From Erysipelotrichaceae bacterium (GTDB lineage: Bacteria; Bacillota_I; Bacilli_A; Erysipelotrichales; Erysipelotrichaceae), in contig JAUYTU010000035.1 in the NCBI GenBank assembly GCA_030694975.1, positions 1 to 64,000 on the forward strand: DNA of 64,000 nt, given 5' to 3'. Below are positions 1-8,489 of the stretch, in pieces (positions within the stretch are counted from its first letter, which is position 1; each line of letters begins with the position of its first letter). The notes below the pieces were generated by a model. It was not told the DNA's origin. It worked only from the letters and a program-made list of their open reading frames with translations, and searched no databases. Position numbers and translations under genes: made by a program.

Positions 1-22
1 GGTTTTTGCGTTCTTTATACAT
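1..22 (-). CDS. Start of an unidentified gene running off the left edge
   Basis: An ATG at 22-20 on the minus strand opens a frame (MYKERKN...) that leaves the window after seven codons. A purine-rich GAGGGTGA ribosome binding site lies 5-12 nt upstream. The product cannot be identified from this fragment. The terminator at 97-135 isolates it from the ABC exporter operon upstream. Confidence 0.4.
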
Positions 23-96
23 AATTTCACCCTCAAAATGTCCTCTTTATTTTATCATTTTTCGGATATCCGATAAAGATTGCCTTTCAAACAAAT

Positions 97-135
97 AAAA
101 AAACTGTCGACATCTACAATTGTATTTGTCAACAG
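97..135 (-). terminator. Rho-independent terminator of the ABC exporter operon
   Basis: On the minus strand a 9-bp stem (CTGTTGACA paired with TGTCGACAG, one G-U pair) with a 14-nt loop is followed by seven T residues. It lies 32 nt beyond the stop codon of the permease. A second hairpin (GGAGAATC/GATTCTCC, about 143-162) sits between the stop and the terminator but has no T tract. Confidence 0.75.
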
Positions 136-166
136 TCTGAGGAGAATCAAGCGATTCTCCTTTTCA

Positions 167-1822
167 TTAGCTTATTTCGTCAAACCGGACACGGGCAACC
201 ATTTGTGTTGCTTTTATTGTAATCAGTGTCAGTGCCACCATGATCAGAAAGGCGGCCGGAGCAAAGATACGGTAATCAAACTTGAACGTGAGTGCCAGCC
301 ATACCAGCAGATACGACAAACCGAAGGATGGCAACATCGTAAAGATGAAGTTAATATTTTGTTTAACAGCGGCCTGTTCGGTTTCCCATACCAGTTTTGG
401 ATGGATAACATCGACGATGATTGAAAGATAGTTGATGAACAGCGAGGCAATGATTGCCATGACTGTAAATATAGCTAGAATATACCATGGAGCTTTTAGA
501 AAGTAACCCGCCGGTATAACCGTAAGAATTAAGGCAAGCATGGAGAGTAAGAATCCACTTAAACTTTTCGCATGCAACTGATCCATCATTTCCATCGGAA
601 TCATCTTCATGAAGTAAACTTGTTGACCTTCGCGGGAAATTGCGGTGGCACTGACCATGTTCATACTGCCCATGACCAATCCAAAGGCAACCCCAAAGGC
701 AGAGGCAAGCGATATCGCCAGGACATTATCCCAAGGAATCGTAAGAATCATAGCGAAAATATCTTCTTCTTCCGGAAAGGCGGCGGTCATGATAATAAAG
801 AGAACCGGAATCAGAACATTGACGGAAACGCAATTCATCAGATAAATCGGTGTTCTAAATAACAATCGCAATTCTTTTAACAAGTAGGTCACAATCGCTT
901 TTTGCGAGCGCGTGGAATTTGAGAAATCTTTACTTGATAACTGACGGCGAGATGATGCCGTTTCGTTGATACCGATAACACCTCTGAAATAAAGGATTTG
1001 TGATAATAATAAGAAAGCGACAAGAATTGCAGTTGTAATTGCCAAAGATATCAACATTTGGACAAGATCACTGTTTACAACGGCTGAAATTGCGAAGGGA
1101 ATATTGGGAATAATGGAGCGAAAGATCGCAATCATAGAATTGTTGCCTTCGACCAGCATTTTGAGTAAATCACCTTCGGTAAACGTTGCTAAACCAGCCA
1201 ATGCATAATTGAGCCACAAAGCGAATACCAGTGCAATACCACCGGAGAGCATATTAAATAAGTCGCGGTTTTTCGCAAAGGGAATCAGCCACATAATCAG
1301 CATAATGATCAGTCCGGCTAAGATCAACGGCACGATGGGCAGAATCAAAAATACGATAACAACATATACGTAGAAGAGCATATCCGGATTAACAGCGCGA
1401 GCATACCCCGAAATTACTGGAATAAAGAATAAGGCAAGAGTCAGATACTCATAAATCAATGTGACCGCAAATTTAGATAGGATGATATCGACGGGTTTCA
1501 ACGGTAATGCCAAGAGTGTTTCGATATCTCTGGAAAAGTAGAATACGGCCGGAATCAAGAAGATTCCAAAAAAGAAGATCATGAGTGCTAAAGCATTGAA
1601 GAGCAGGGCGACAACGACTCCGCTTTGTTGATAGGGGGCAAGCAATGCTACCGCATCCATGGTCAGAAAGTGAAGCATGGCCAAGGTAGGTAAAAAGGCC
1701 ACAATCATCAGTATGGCAAATCCATAAAGCAGAATTTTTGAAGATTTTTTGCGCTTTCCTTGGTCAACCATGTTGAACGTGTTCTTCAGCATCGCCAAGA
1801 CCAATGATTTCAGCTTACGCAT
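167..1822 (-). CDS. ABC exporter permease, large polytopic type
   Basis: A 551-residue, very hydrophobic protein with roughly a dozen membrane segments and no ATPase motif. It is the membrane partner of the ATPase whose gene overlaps its start by 8 nt (1815-1822). Its size and split layout, with helices 1-6 to about residue 280, a soluble linker around 285-310, then further helices, resemble the large ABC_tran_2-type exporter permeases of Bacillota. The substrate cannot be told from sequence. The ATG at 1822 follows the classical overlapping-stop arrangement, implying translational coupling. Gene order trpS-uppP-ATPase-permease on one strand with short gaps suggests a common transcript ending at the 97-135 terminator. 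Confidence 0.75.
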   Translation of the reverse strand: MRKLKSLVLAMLKNTFNMVDQGKRKKSSKILLYGFAILMIVAFLPTLAMLHFLTMDAVALLAPYQQSGVVVALLFNALALMIFFFGIFLIPAVFYFSRDIETLLALPLKPVDIILSKFAVTLIYEYLTLALFFIPVISGYARAVNPDMLFYVYVVIVFLILPIVPLILAGLIIMLIMWLIPFAKNRDLFNMLSGGIALVFALWLNYALAGLATFTEGDLLKMLVEGNNSMIAIFRSIIPNIPFAISAVVNSDLVQMLISLAITTAILVAFLLLSQILYFRGVIGINETASSRRQLSSKDFSNSTRSQKAIVTYLLKELRLLFRTPIYLMNCVSVNVLIPVLFIIMTAAFPEEEDIFAMILTIPWDNVLAISLASAFGVAFGLVMGSMNMVSATAISREGQQVYFMKMIPMEMMDQLHAKSLSGFLLSMLALILTVIPAGYFLKAPWYILAIFTVMAIIASLFINYLSIIVDVIHPKLVWETEQAAVKQNINFIFTMLPSFGLSYLLVWLALTFKFDYRIFAPAAFLIMVALTLITIKATQMVARVRFDEIS

Positions 1823-2540
1823 TTTTAGTAACCTCTAAGAAAATCTCTTCCAGCGACATATCCTGATGATAATCTTTTTTCAGTTCTTCCAATGTGCCAA
1901 AAAAAGCGATTTGACCTTTATTGATAATAGCCACTTTGTGACAAAGCTTTTCCGCAACTTCCAGTACGTGGGTTGAGAAGAATACCGTCTTGCCTTGTTG
2001 AGCGACTTTACGCATCATTTCTTTAAGTGCGAAAGCGGACTGAGGATCGAGTCCGGTGAGCGGTTCATCCAAAATCCAAATTTTCGGATCGTGTACCAAT
2101 ACACCCATGACAACGATTTTTTGACGCATCCCATGCGAGTAAGATAATATCTTATCGTTTAGAGCATGATCCATTTCGAAAAGGGCAGCCAGTTCTGTGA
2201 TTCGTTCGCGTCTTGACGCAGAATCAACTTCATAAATGTCGGCCATCAGATTCAAATATTCCAACCCTTTTAAACGAAGGAAAATATCCGAGTTATCCGG
2301 AACAAAACCGAATTGTTTTTTTGCCATGATCGCATCTTTACGGATGTCATAGCCATTCAGTGAAATATTACCGGTATCACAATTTAAGATTCCGGTAATC
2401 ATTTTGAGTGTGGTGGTTTTTCCGGCGCCGTTGGGTCCGATAAAACCGACGATTTGCCCATCCTCAACGGTCAATGAGATGTTATCAACCGCTTTGACCT
2501 TACCATTATAGACTTTAGTTACATTTTGAATATTGATCAT
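1815..2540 (-). CDS. ABC exporter ATP-binding protein
   Basis: A 241-residue nucleotide-binding subunit. It has Walker A GPNGAGKT (35-42), a signature loop SHGMRQ (135-140, serine variant of LSGGQ-type loops), Walker B IWILDEP (154-160) and an H-loop in the STHVLEVAE segment. It would hydrolyse ATP to drive export by the downstream permease. The short C-terminal extension ending EEIFLEVTKNA is typical of ATPases that pair with ABC-2-like permeases. A GGGAGA ribosome binding site lies about 9 nt before the ATG at 2540. The substrate is unknown; the uppP neighbour hints at a cell-envelope role, but this is only context. Confidence 0.9.
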   Translation of the reverse strand: MINIQNVTKVYNGKVKAVDNISLTVEDGQIVGFIGPNGAGKTTTLKMITGILNCDTGNISLNGYDIRKDAIMAKKQFGFVPDNSDIFLRLKGLEYLNLMADIYEVDSASRRERITELAALFEMDHALNDKILSYSHGMRQKIVVMGVLVHDPKIWILDEPLTGLDPQSAFALKEMMRKVAQQGKTVFFSTHVLEVAEKLCHKVAIINKGQIAFFGTLEELKKDYHQDMSLEEIFLEVTKNA

Positions 2541-2580
2541 TTGTGTTTCTCCCTGTTACATTGTTAATTTTATTACAAAG

Positions 2581-3387
2581 TTAGCCGATAAACAAGATTG
2601 TGAAAATCCCGATAAATACACAATAATAAGCGAAATAGTGTAATTTTCGCTTCACTAAAATGATTTTGAACAAACGAATTGAGTAAAAAGTTACAACACC
2701 GCTGACAACCATGGCAATCATGTAGGGGACAAATAATGATCCAAACTCAGGATTTGAGAGCATGTCAGGTATACCGCTAAGAATAACGACGAGTGCGATC
2801 GGTATAAACATCAAAAACGCAAAGCGCATCGAGGTGTCGACATCATATCCTTGAATCAGAGATGCCGCATTGGTCGAGCCGCTACGCGATACACCGGGCA
2901 ATAGCGCGAGGGCTTGAGCCAATCCAGTTAGAAGTGCATTTTTAAATCCAAACTCCTTGGATGATTTATTTGGTTGAATACGGGATGCAATAAAAAGTAT
3001 TAATGCCGTGTATAACAAAAACCCTCCCGCAAACTTCGGTGAGTTCAATGAGGCTTCCAGGGTGTCTTTAAACAACAGACCAATGATTCCGGCAGGGATC
3101 GTCGCCACGATAAGTTTCAATCCATACAGGAAATACGGTTGTTTTTGTTTGGTCGGTTTAATAAAATATCCCAATCCCAATACAACCAAATCTTTGATAT
3201 CTTTGTAGAAATAAATAATTATAGCTATCAGCGATCCGGCATGTAATATGATTTCCAGTGTGGCATCGGTGGTCTGTAAGCCAAACAGACTTTTGGCGAT
3301 GACTAAATGACCGGAAGAGGATACCGGGATGGGTTCGGTGATGCCCTGGATGATAGCCAGGATAATGAATATAAATAGTTTTTCCAT
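2581..3387 (-). CDS. uppP: Undecaprenyl-diphosphatase UppP (BacA family)
   Basis: A 268-residue membrane enzyme that dephosphorylates undecaprenyl pyrophosphate, recycling the lipid carrier of peptidoglycan and teichoic acid synthesis. Both family signatures are visible: the N-terminal QGITEPIPVSSSGHL segment (14-28), with the catalytic Glu and Ser, and LPGVSRSGST (163-172), with the key Arg. About eight helices fill the rest. The N-terminal motif has PI where many homologues have WL. The gene starts two bases after the trpS stop, with no convincing Shine-Dalgarno sequence, so it is probably translated by coupling. Confidence 0.95.
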   Translation of the reverse strand: MEKLFIFIILAIIQGITEPIPVSSSGHLVIAKSLFGLQTTDATLEIILHAGSLIAIIIYFYKDIKDLVVLGLGYFIKPTKQKQPYFLYGLKLIVATIPAGIIGLLFKDTLEASLNSPKFAGGFLLYTALILFIASRIQPNKSSKEFGFKNALLTGLAQALALLPGVSRSGSTNAASLIQGYDVDTSMRFAFLMFIPIALVVILSGIPDMLSNPEFGSLFVPYMIAMVVSGVVTFYSIRLFKIILVKRKLHYFAYYCVFIGIFTILFIG

Positions 3388-3389
3388 AG

Positions 3390-4382
3390 TTATTTCTTGA
3401 AGATTTCCAGTCCGACTTTTTGTTGGACTTTCTTCAGCTTTCTAGAAGCGATGGCTTGCGCTTTCAATTTGCCTTCATGTAGAGTTTTTTCCAATAAATC
3501 CGTGGAGACGATTTCGTGATATCGCACCTGTATCGGCTCGAGCAGTTCGATGATGGCTTCCGCAACGACTTTCTTAAAGTCACCGTAATTGAGAGATTCG
3601 ACGGTAGGTAAAATCCCTTCAACCGAGGTATTTTTGCATGATGCCAAAATCTGAAGCAAGTTGGCAATTCCCGGTTGGTTTTTAGGATCAAATGCGACTT
3701 TTCCTAAAGAGTCAGTTACCGCCGAACCTACTTTTTTTCTTATTACAGAAGGTTCATCCAACATATAAATCACGCCTTTATCCTGATGATCGGATTTGTT
3801 CATTTTTTTCGAAGGATCGCTTAATGACATGATTCTCGCGCCAACTTTGGGGATCAACGGTTCGGGAATCTTAAAGGTAGGGGAATAGCGGTTATTAAAG
3901 CGCTCGGCAATATCTCTGGCGATTTCCACGTGCTGTTTCTGATCATCACCCACCGGAACGTAGTCGGGATCATAGACTAAAATATCAGCGGCCATTAAGG
4001 TCGGATAGGTGTAGAACCCGACGGTCAAAGCATTTTCACCTTTAGCCATCTTGTCCTTGTATTGAGTCATCCGGTTCATTTCGCCCAGATAGCTGTTACA
4101 CGCCAGAATAAATCCGAGTTGGGCATGTTCCATGACATCGGACTGTAAAAAGATGATTGATCGCTGCGGATCAAGTCCAGAGGCAAGATAAAGGGCGACC
4201 GCATCCTTCAGATACTGACGCAGTTCTTTGGGGTCTTGATACACGGTGATGCAGTGTAAATTGGCGATAAAAACCACCATTTCATATTCGTCCTGATAAT
4301 TGACAAAATTGCGCAGTGCGCCTAGATAATTTCCTAAAGTTAATTCTCCGCTCGGCTTAATGCCGCTTAACATTCGTTTCAT
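3390..4382 (-). CDS. trpS: Tryptophanyl-tRNA synthetase
   Basis: A class I synthetase of 330 residues that charges tRNA-Trp. The HIGH-equivalent is GNYLGA (17-22), the KMSKS-equivalent is KMNKS (193-197), and VGDDQKQH (144-151) is the conserved substrate-side loop. The start at 4382 is chosen because MKRMLSGIKPSG is the family N terminus and AGGAGG lies 5 nt upstream. A longer in-frame start at 4445 would run through the T-box terminator and is rejected. Expression is controlled by the tryptophan-specific T-box upstream. It is followed directly by uppP. Confidence 0.97.
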   Translation of the reverse strand: MKRMLSGIKPSGELTLGNYLGALRNFVNYQDEYEMVVFIANLHCITVYQDPKELRQYLKDAVALYLASGLDPQRSIIFLQSDVMEHAQLGFILACNSYLGEMNRMTQYKDKMAKGENALTVGFYTYPTLMAADILVYDPDYVPVGDDQKQHVEIARDIAERFNNRYSPTFKIPEPLIPKVGARIMSLSDPSKKMNKSDHQDKGVIYMLDEPSVIRKKVGSAVTDSLGKVAFDPKNQPGIANLLQILASCKNTSVEGILPTVESLNYGDFKKVVAEAIIELLEPIQVRYHEIVSTDLLEKTLHEGKLKAQAIASRKLKKVQQKVGLEIFKK

Positions 4383-4401
4383 GTTTTTCCTCCTGATTAA
4401 T

Positions 4402-4618
4402 AAAAAAAAGCGCCCCATGTAGGGACGCTTTATGCGCGGTACCACCCAACTTACTCAAAAGAGTCGCTTGTGCGGGATAACGGTGTACGCCGGTGAGTGA
4501 CTGATGCCACTCACAACTCCAAAAGCCCAATTCATATCGCAGCTTGTGACAAATTTTCACCGACATTGTCTCTCTTTAAGCAAGGATTGCGATATTACTT
4601 CCTTTTTTCTACGTTGAT
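4402..4618 (-). promoter_or_regulatory. T-box leader of trpS (tryptophan specifier)
   Basis: On the minus strand the leader carries an AGAGAGA stem I segment, a specifier region GAATTGGGC with UGG (Trp) at 4529-4527, and the T-box core GGTGGTACCGCG (4446-4435). Its terminator stem AAGCGTCCC/GGGGCGCTT (4430-4408) is followed by a T run to 4402. Uncharged tRNA-Trp should stabilise the antiterminator and allow trpS transcription. The specifier codon agrees with the downstream gene. Confidence 0.93.
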
Positions 4619-4624
4619 GCTTTT

Positions 4625-4653
4625 ATTTAAGCACTTTTCTTCGGTTTAATCAA
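4625..4653 (-). promoter_or_regulatory. Candidate promoter of the trpS leader
   Basis: TTGATT (4653-4648), a 17-nt spacer and TTAAAT (4630-4625) on the minus strand, lying over the last codons and stop of the upstream permease gene. A start near 4618 would place the T-box at the 5' end of the transcript. Moderate match to sigma-A consensus. Confidence 0.45.
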
Positions 4654-5988
4654 TAGTCCGGCACCGATTCCTACTAAAGAAATGATGAAATACACGTTAA
4701 ACTTCGGAGCGCTCAGACCGCCGTAGATAACAATCGCTGCTCCAGCAACGGCCAAGATCGGAATGATGTAACCGTTAAGTATGGATAAATTATCTGCTTT
4801 TGCTTTCTTAATGACGCCGATGTAAAGCATGACGTAGAAGACATAGGTCAGAACGATCGGTAAACCATCAATCTCCAACCCTTGAAACATGGTCAAACCG
4901 TATGTAACAACGCCTGATGTACTTAAGAAGTGTAAGAACAACCAGACAAGACTGATAAAGAATGTTAAAAGCGCTGATGCCAACGGGATATCAAATTTTT
5001 TGTTAACCACTGCCAGTTTTTCGGAGAAGGGTACTTCTTTACGAAGTGCCAATGCATAGGGCAGGCGGATGAAACCGAGGATCAATCCGTTAAATGTTCC
5101 TAAAATCGAGATAACCACAAATACGTAAATGATTTTCGGTCCCCAAGCGCCAAAGAACAATGTAGCTGCTTCACCGACAGCGGCATTACCTAATTCCATA
5201 ACGACATCGGCCCCTAAGACGGATGTTAAGCCGATCGTGTAAGCCAAGTAGACAAACATGATCAGAATTGGCGCAAATGTCAGTGCCAATGGCAAGTTGC
5301 GCTTGGGATTTTTGATTTCATGGGCTACGGATGGCGCAACAAGCCAGCCATCATAGGCAAAGGCGATGGAAATGAGTGCGACAAACAGTCCGCTCATCGT
5401 ACCGCCGGTAGAAGCTGCCTGAACCGCGACGATTGGATTTCCCAATACCAAACCAAACAATGCAAGTACAACCAATGCGGATACTTTAGCGATTAAAGCG
5501 AATGACTGGAATTTTCCAGCGGACTTTGTCGCAAAGCTGTTGAAGATGAAGAATACAACCATTAAACCCACGGTCAATACCCATGAGAATAGAGTGAATT
5601 CTCCCGATGAGAATGGTCCGGGCGCACCAAACAATACCAAGATGTAACTTGCGGCTACCCATGCAATGATGGCGACAAGCGCCGGATAATAAAACACGAT
5701 TTGAAACCAACCAGCCAAATATCCCAAGGTTTTTCCCCAAGCCATTTCGCTATAGGTAATAATACCGCCGACCGTATCTTCCTTTTTGGCATATTGAGCA
5801 ATTGTCAAACCACCAAAAATAATGCCGACGGCTCCCAGTATCCAGCCCAAAGAACTGAGTAAAACATTGCCTTCGACCGAACGTAGAATATCGTCGGTTT
5901 TGAAGAAAATGCCAGATCCGATGACGATGCCCGCAATCATCGCAACTGTTGTCAAAAGACCAAACTTCCGTTGTTGTTGTGAGTCCAT
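4627..5988 (-). CDS. Amino-acid permease, APC superfamily
   Basis: A 453-residue transporter with about 12 membrane helices. The N-terminal AGIVIGSGIFF segment (about 19-29) is the substrate-binding glycine-rich unwound helix of the APC superfamily. The overall form resembles the LAT-type exchangers such as SteT. The substrate is not determinable; proximity to the tryptophan T-box is suggestive but the T-box lies downstream of this gene and cannot regulate it. It has its own promoter in the intergenic region shared with spx, with a palindrome and a cre-like site there. GGGAGAAAG precedes the ATG at 5988. Confidence 0.88.
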   Translation of the reverse strand: MDSQQQRKFGLLTTVAMIAGIVIGSGIFFKTDDILRSVEGNVLLSSLGWILGAVGIIFGGLTIAQYAKKEDTVGGIITYSEMAWGKTLGYLAGWFQIVFYYPALVAIIAWVAASYILVLFGAPGPFSSGEFTLFSWVLTVGLMVVFFIFNSFATKSAGKFQSFALIAKVSALVVLALFGLVLGNPIVAVQAASTGGTMSGLFVALISIAFAYDGWLVAPSVAHEIKNPKRNLPLALTFAPILIMFVYLAYTIGLTSVLGADVVMELGNAAVGEAATLFFGAWGPKIIYVFVVISILGTFNGLILGFIRLPYALALRKEVPFSEKLAVVNKKFDIPLASALLTFFISLVWLFLHFLSTSGVVTYGLTMFQGLEIDGLPIVLTYVFYVMLYIGVIKKAKADNLSILNGYIIPILAVAGAAIVIYGGLSAPKFNVYFIISLVGIGAGLLIKPKKSA

Positions 5989-6010
5989 TTCTTTCTCCCT
6001 TTTGAAATTG

Positions 6011-6027
6011 TTTTCATAATGTGAAAA
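6011..6027. promoter_or_regulatory. Candidate operator palindrome upstream of the permease
   Basis: TTTTCA-N5-TGAAAA, a perfect 6-bp inverted repeat, lies just downstream of the predicted -10 of the permease promoter, a classical repressor position. The cognate regulator is unknown. Confidence 0.45.
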
Positions 6028-6037
6028 CTTAATGAAA

Positions 6038-6067
6038 ATGATATAGTGTAACCGCTATTATTGTCAA
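6038..6067 (-). promoter_or_regulatory. Permease promoter with cre-like spacer
   Basis: On the minus strand TTGACA (6067-6062) precedes TATATC (6045-6040, 16-nt spacer) or TATCAT (6043-6038, 18-nt spacer). On the plus strand the spacer region reads TGTAACCGCTATTA (6047-6060), one mismatch from the cre consensus TGNAANCGNWNNCW. Confidence 0.5.
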
Positions 6068-6098
6068 GTAGTATCTATTAATATCTTGACATATCGTA

Positions 6099-6104
6099 TA
6101 TAAT
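6099..6104 (+). promoter_or_regulatory. Candidate -10 element of spx
   Basis: Perfect TATAAT 24 nt before the spx ATG. No good -35 lies at 17 nt; the TTGACA at 6086-6091 is only 7 nt away and cannot pair with it as a normal promoter. Confidence 0.45.
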
Positions 6105-6127
6105 AGGGAGACAAGGAGGATTAAAGT

Positions 6128-6559
6128 ATGATCGTTGTATACACATCCCCTGGCTGTGCTTCCTGCCGTAAAGTAAAACAATGGCTTAAAGATCGTGAAT
6201 TGAAATTCATCGAAAAAAATATATTTACTACCTTACTGAATGAGAGTGAAATCAAGCATTTGCTGATGCGCTCAGAAAACGGTACGGAAGATATTATCTC
6301 GAAACGTTCAAAAGTCATACAAGAACTGAAAATCGATTTAGATGAATTGTCGATGAGTGCTTTGGTTAAGTTTATCCAAAACAATCCTTCGGTACTCAAA
6401 CGTCCGATTATTCTGAATGAGCGGAGCTTCTTAGTCGGTTACGACGAAGAGGAAATCGGAGCATTCGTTCCGCCGGAGTTACGCAATATTGCCAAGGTAC
6501 ATTGTGGACCAAACTGTCCGAATTTCTGCACGTGCGGAGAAGTCCGTCAAGAGATTTAA
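6128..6559 (+). CDS. spx: Spx-family redox regulator with Cys-rich tail
   Basis: A 143-residue ArsC-fold protein. Spx proteins bind the RNA polymerase alpha C-terminal domain and reprogramme transcription under thiol stress. The redox switch CxxC is at Cys10 and Cys13, and Arg92, important in Spx for its disulfide-dependent activity, is conserved in LKRPIILNE. About a dozen residues longer than the usual 131: the tail ends with Cys126, Cys130, Cys134 and Cys136, a pattern not present in B. subtilis Spx. AAGGAGGA lies 7 nt before the ATG. Transcribed alone: a terminator follows directly. ArsC-like reductase activity is unlikely given the Spx features. Confidence 0.88.
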   Translation: MIVVYTSPGCASCRKVKQWLKDRELKFIEKNIFTTLLNESEIKHLLMRSENGTEDIISKRSKVIQELKIDLDELSMSALVKFIQNNPSVLKRPIILNERSFLVGYDEEEIGAFVPPELRNIAKVHCGPNCPNFCTCGEVRQEI

Positions 6560-6586
6560 AGCTATGTTGATTCATAGCTTTTTTTT
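6558..6586 (+). terminator. Terminator of spx
   Basis: AAAGCTATG/CATAGCTTT stem (6558-6566 and 6573-6581) with a 6-nt loop and a run of T, overlapping the spx stop codon. Confidence 0.85.
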
Positions 6587-6618
6587 ATTGTGCTATAATA
6601 GATGCGTTGAGGTGAAAT

Positions 6619-7761
6619 ATGAGAATTTTAGTCGGTTTATCCGGTGGTGTCGATTCGGCAGTTGCCGCTTATATACTTAAACAACAAGGTCATGATGTGA
6701 CCTGTGCTTTTATGCGTAATTGGGATGCCTATGCCAACAATGACATTCTTGGAAACCCGACGGGGGGCTTGGATGACATTTGCCCGCAGGAAGAAGACTA
6801 TCTCGATGCGAAGAAGGTAGCAGATAAGCTTGGACTTCCTTTGTTGCGCGTTGATTTTGTCAAGGAGTACTGGGATGATGTATTTTCAGTGTTTTTAGAA
6901 GAAACCAAAAAAGGACGCACACCCAATCCCGATATCCTGTGCAACCGTCATATCAAATTCAACGCTTTCTTTAAATATGCAAAGTCTTTAGGGTTTGATT
7001 GGGTGGCGACCGGACATTATGCCCGAGTGCTTCACCAAGAGGGTAATAATTCTGTTATGCTCAAAGGATTGGATGTAAACAAAGATCAAACCTACTTTCT
7101 GGTTCAGGTTCCTCAGGAAGCATTGAATCATACCTTATTTCCGGTGGGTGAACTGAATAAAGCCGAAGTCCGCAAAATCGCTCTGGAGTTGGATTTGGCT
7201 GTGGCTCAAAAGAAAGATTCGACCGGTATCTGTTTTATTGGGGAACGTCACTTTCGCGAATTTTTGCATAATTATATTCCAAAGACACCGGGCAATATTG
7301 TCGATATCGATACTGGCAATACTGTGGGAGAACATCACGGCGTCATGTTTTATACCTTGGGACAACGCAAGGGCATGGGCATTGGCGGCGTGGAAGGTCC
7401 TTGGTTTGTGGTCCATAAGGATTTACAGAGTAATACACTTTACGTCGGAGCTAAGGAAGATAATGACTGGCTGAAGACAGATGAATGTCGTATTTCACGG
7501 ATCAATTGGTTTGGTGAGTTGCCTAAAGGTGAATATTCGTGTACGGCGAAATTTCGTTATCGTCAGAAAGATCATCCGGTGACCATTCGATTTGAAGATG
7601 GTTCTCTGATTGTTACATATGTTTATTCGATTGCTTCGGTCACACCCGGGCAGGAAGCGGTGTTTTATGAAGGGGATGTCTGTTTGGGTGGTGGTGTCAT
7701 TGAAGAAACATTCAGAAATGGTTTAACGATGTCAGAACGTTTGTCGAGGGGGAAATTATGA
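6619..7761 (+). CDS. mnmA: tRNA-specific 2-thiouridylase MnmA
   Basis: A 380-residue PP-loop ATPase that forms 2-thiouridine at the wobble position of Lys, Glu and Gln tRNAs. The PP-loop SGGVDS is at 8-13. The two catalytic cysteines are Cys108 (PDILCNRHIKF) and Cys205 (STGICFIGER). ATGHYARV (130-137) and DQTYFL (156-161) are family signatures. GAGGTGA lies 5 nt before the ATG. It likely receives sulfur from a cysteine desulfurase; one is encoded at 58.6 kb. First gene of an operon with a CPBP protease and recD2, as the overlapping ATGA junctions show. TATAAT at 6594-6599 is the likely -10. Confidence 0.97.
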   Translation: MRILVGLSGGVDSAVAAYILKQQGHDVTCAFMRNWDAYANNDILGNPTGGLDDICPQEEDYLDAKKVADKLGLPLLRVDFVKEYWDDVFSVFLEETKKGRTPNPDILCNRHIKFNAFFKYAKSLGFDWVATGHYARVLHQEGNNSVMLKGLDVNKDQTYFLVQVPQEALNHTLFPVGELNKAEVRKIALELDLAVAQKKDSTGICFIGERHFREFLHNYIPKTPGNIVDIDTGNTVGEHHGVMFYTLGQRKGMGIGGVEGPWFVVHKDLQSNTLYVGAKEDNDWLKTDECRISRINWFGELPKGEYSCTAKFRYRQKDHPVTIRFEDGSLIVTYVYSIASVTPGQEAVFYEGDVCLGGGVIEETFRNGLTMSERLSRGKL

Positions 7762-8489
7762 TCAGAAGAAATCCGCGATTGGATCAAAACTTACCAATGA
7801 TGCGCTCTCAGGTATTTGCGCTGATAACCAATTACTTTTTGGGATATTTATTCATTTATCCGATTTTAGGCATATTCATCACGTATCAGTTAACTGGAGA
7901 ATCCGATGCTATGACCCCTGAAGTCGCCTATGGAATCTATGGTTTTTTGATTTTACTCACCTTATTTCTGGCAAGACCGATTCTAAGTGAGTCATTACGC
8001 ATGGCGAAAGGACGCTGGTGGGTTCATCTTAAGAAGATTCCGCTTAACTATTTGTTTCTGTTTGCATCACTGTTAATCGTCAATACGGCCATCAGCACTT
8101 TTACCGGCGTGGAAAGCAGTGCTAACCAGGATTTGGTTTTTCAGAGTTTTATGGAATCACCCGGACTGATTATGTTTGCGGCATTAATCATGGCTCCGAT
8201 CGTTGAGGAACTGGTGTTTCGCGGCGGGTTGTATCGTGCAATCCGAAATCGCTATTCTTATAAACGGGCGATGTTCATCAGTATGTTCGCTTTTGGCTTT
8301 ATTCACGTGTTCGGCTCTCTTTTAGCCGGTGATTATATGGATTTATGGAACATATTCACGTATATGGCGATGGGATTTTTCTTCGTTAAAATCTACGAAG
8401 AAACCGGTTCGGTTTTCCCGGCTATTCTGTTACATTTCACCAACAATGCGATCGCCCTTGGCATCATGTGGTTAAGTTCTTCGCTATGA
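7758..8489 (+). CDS. CPBP-family intramembrane glutamic/metalloprotease
   Basis: A 243-residue membrane protein with six to eight helices, of the CPBP (Abi/Rce1-like) family. The three catalytic motifs are present: EExxxR at Glu150-Glu151-Arg155, FxxxH ending at His183, and HxxxN at His226-Asn230. Members cleave C-terminally processed peptides or membrane substrates; some confer bacteriocin self-immunity. No bacteriocin gene is adjacent, so a housekeeping role is more likely. The ATG overlaps the mnmA stop (TTATGA), and its own stop overlaps the recD2 start, so it is translated within the mnmA operon. Confidence 0.9.
   Translation: MIRRNPRLDQNLPMMRSQVFALITNYFLGYLFIYPILGIFITYQLTGESDAMTPEVAYGIYGFLILLTLFLARPILSESLRMAKGRWWVHLKKIPLNYLFLFASLLIVNTAISTFTGVESSANQDLVFQSFMESPGLIMFAALIMAPIVEELVFRGGLYRAIRNRYSYKRAMFISMFAFGFIHVFGSLLAGDYMDLWNIFTYMAMGFFFVKIYEETGSVFPAILLHFTNNAIALGIMWLSSSL

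Noticed and set aside
143-162. Hairpin GGAGAATC/GATTCTCC as the exporter operon terminator
   Set aside because: It is not followed by a T run on the minus strand; the hairpin at 97-135 is.
6086-6104. TTGACA and TATAAT as an spx promoter
   Set aside because: They are only 7 nt apart, far too close for a sigma-A promoter; only the -10 was kept.
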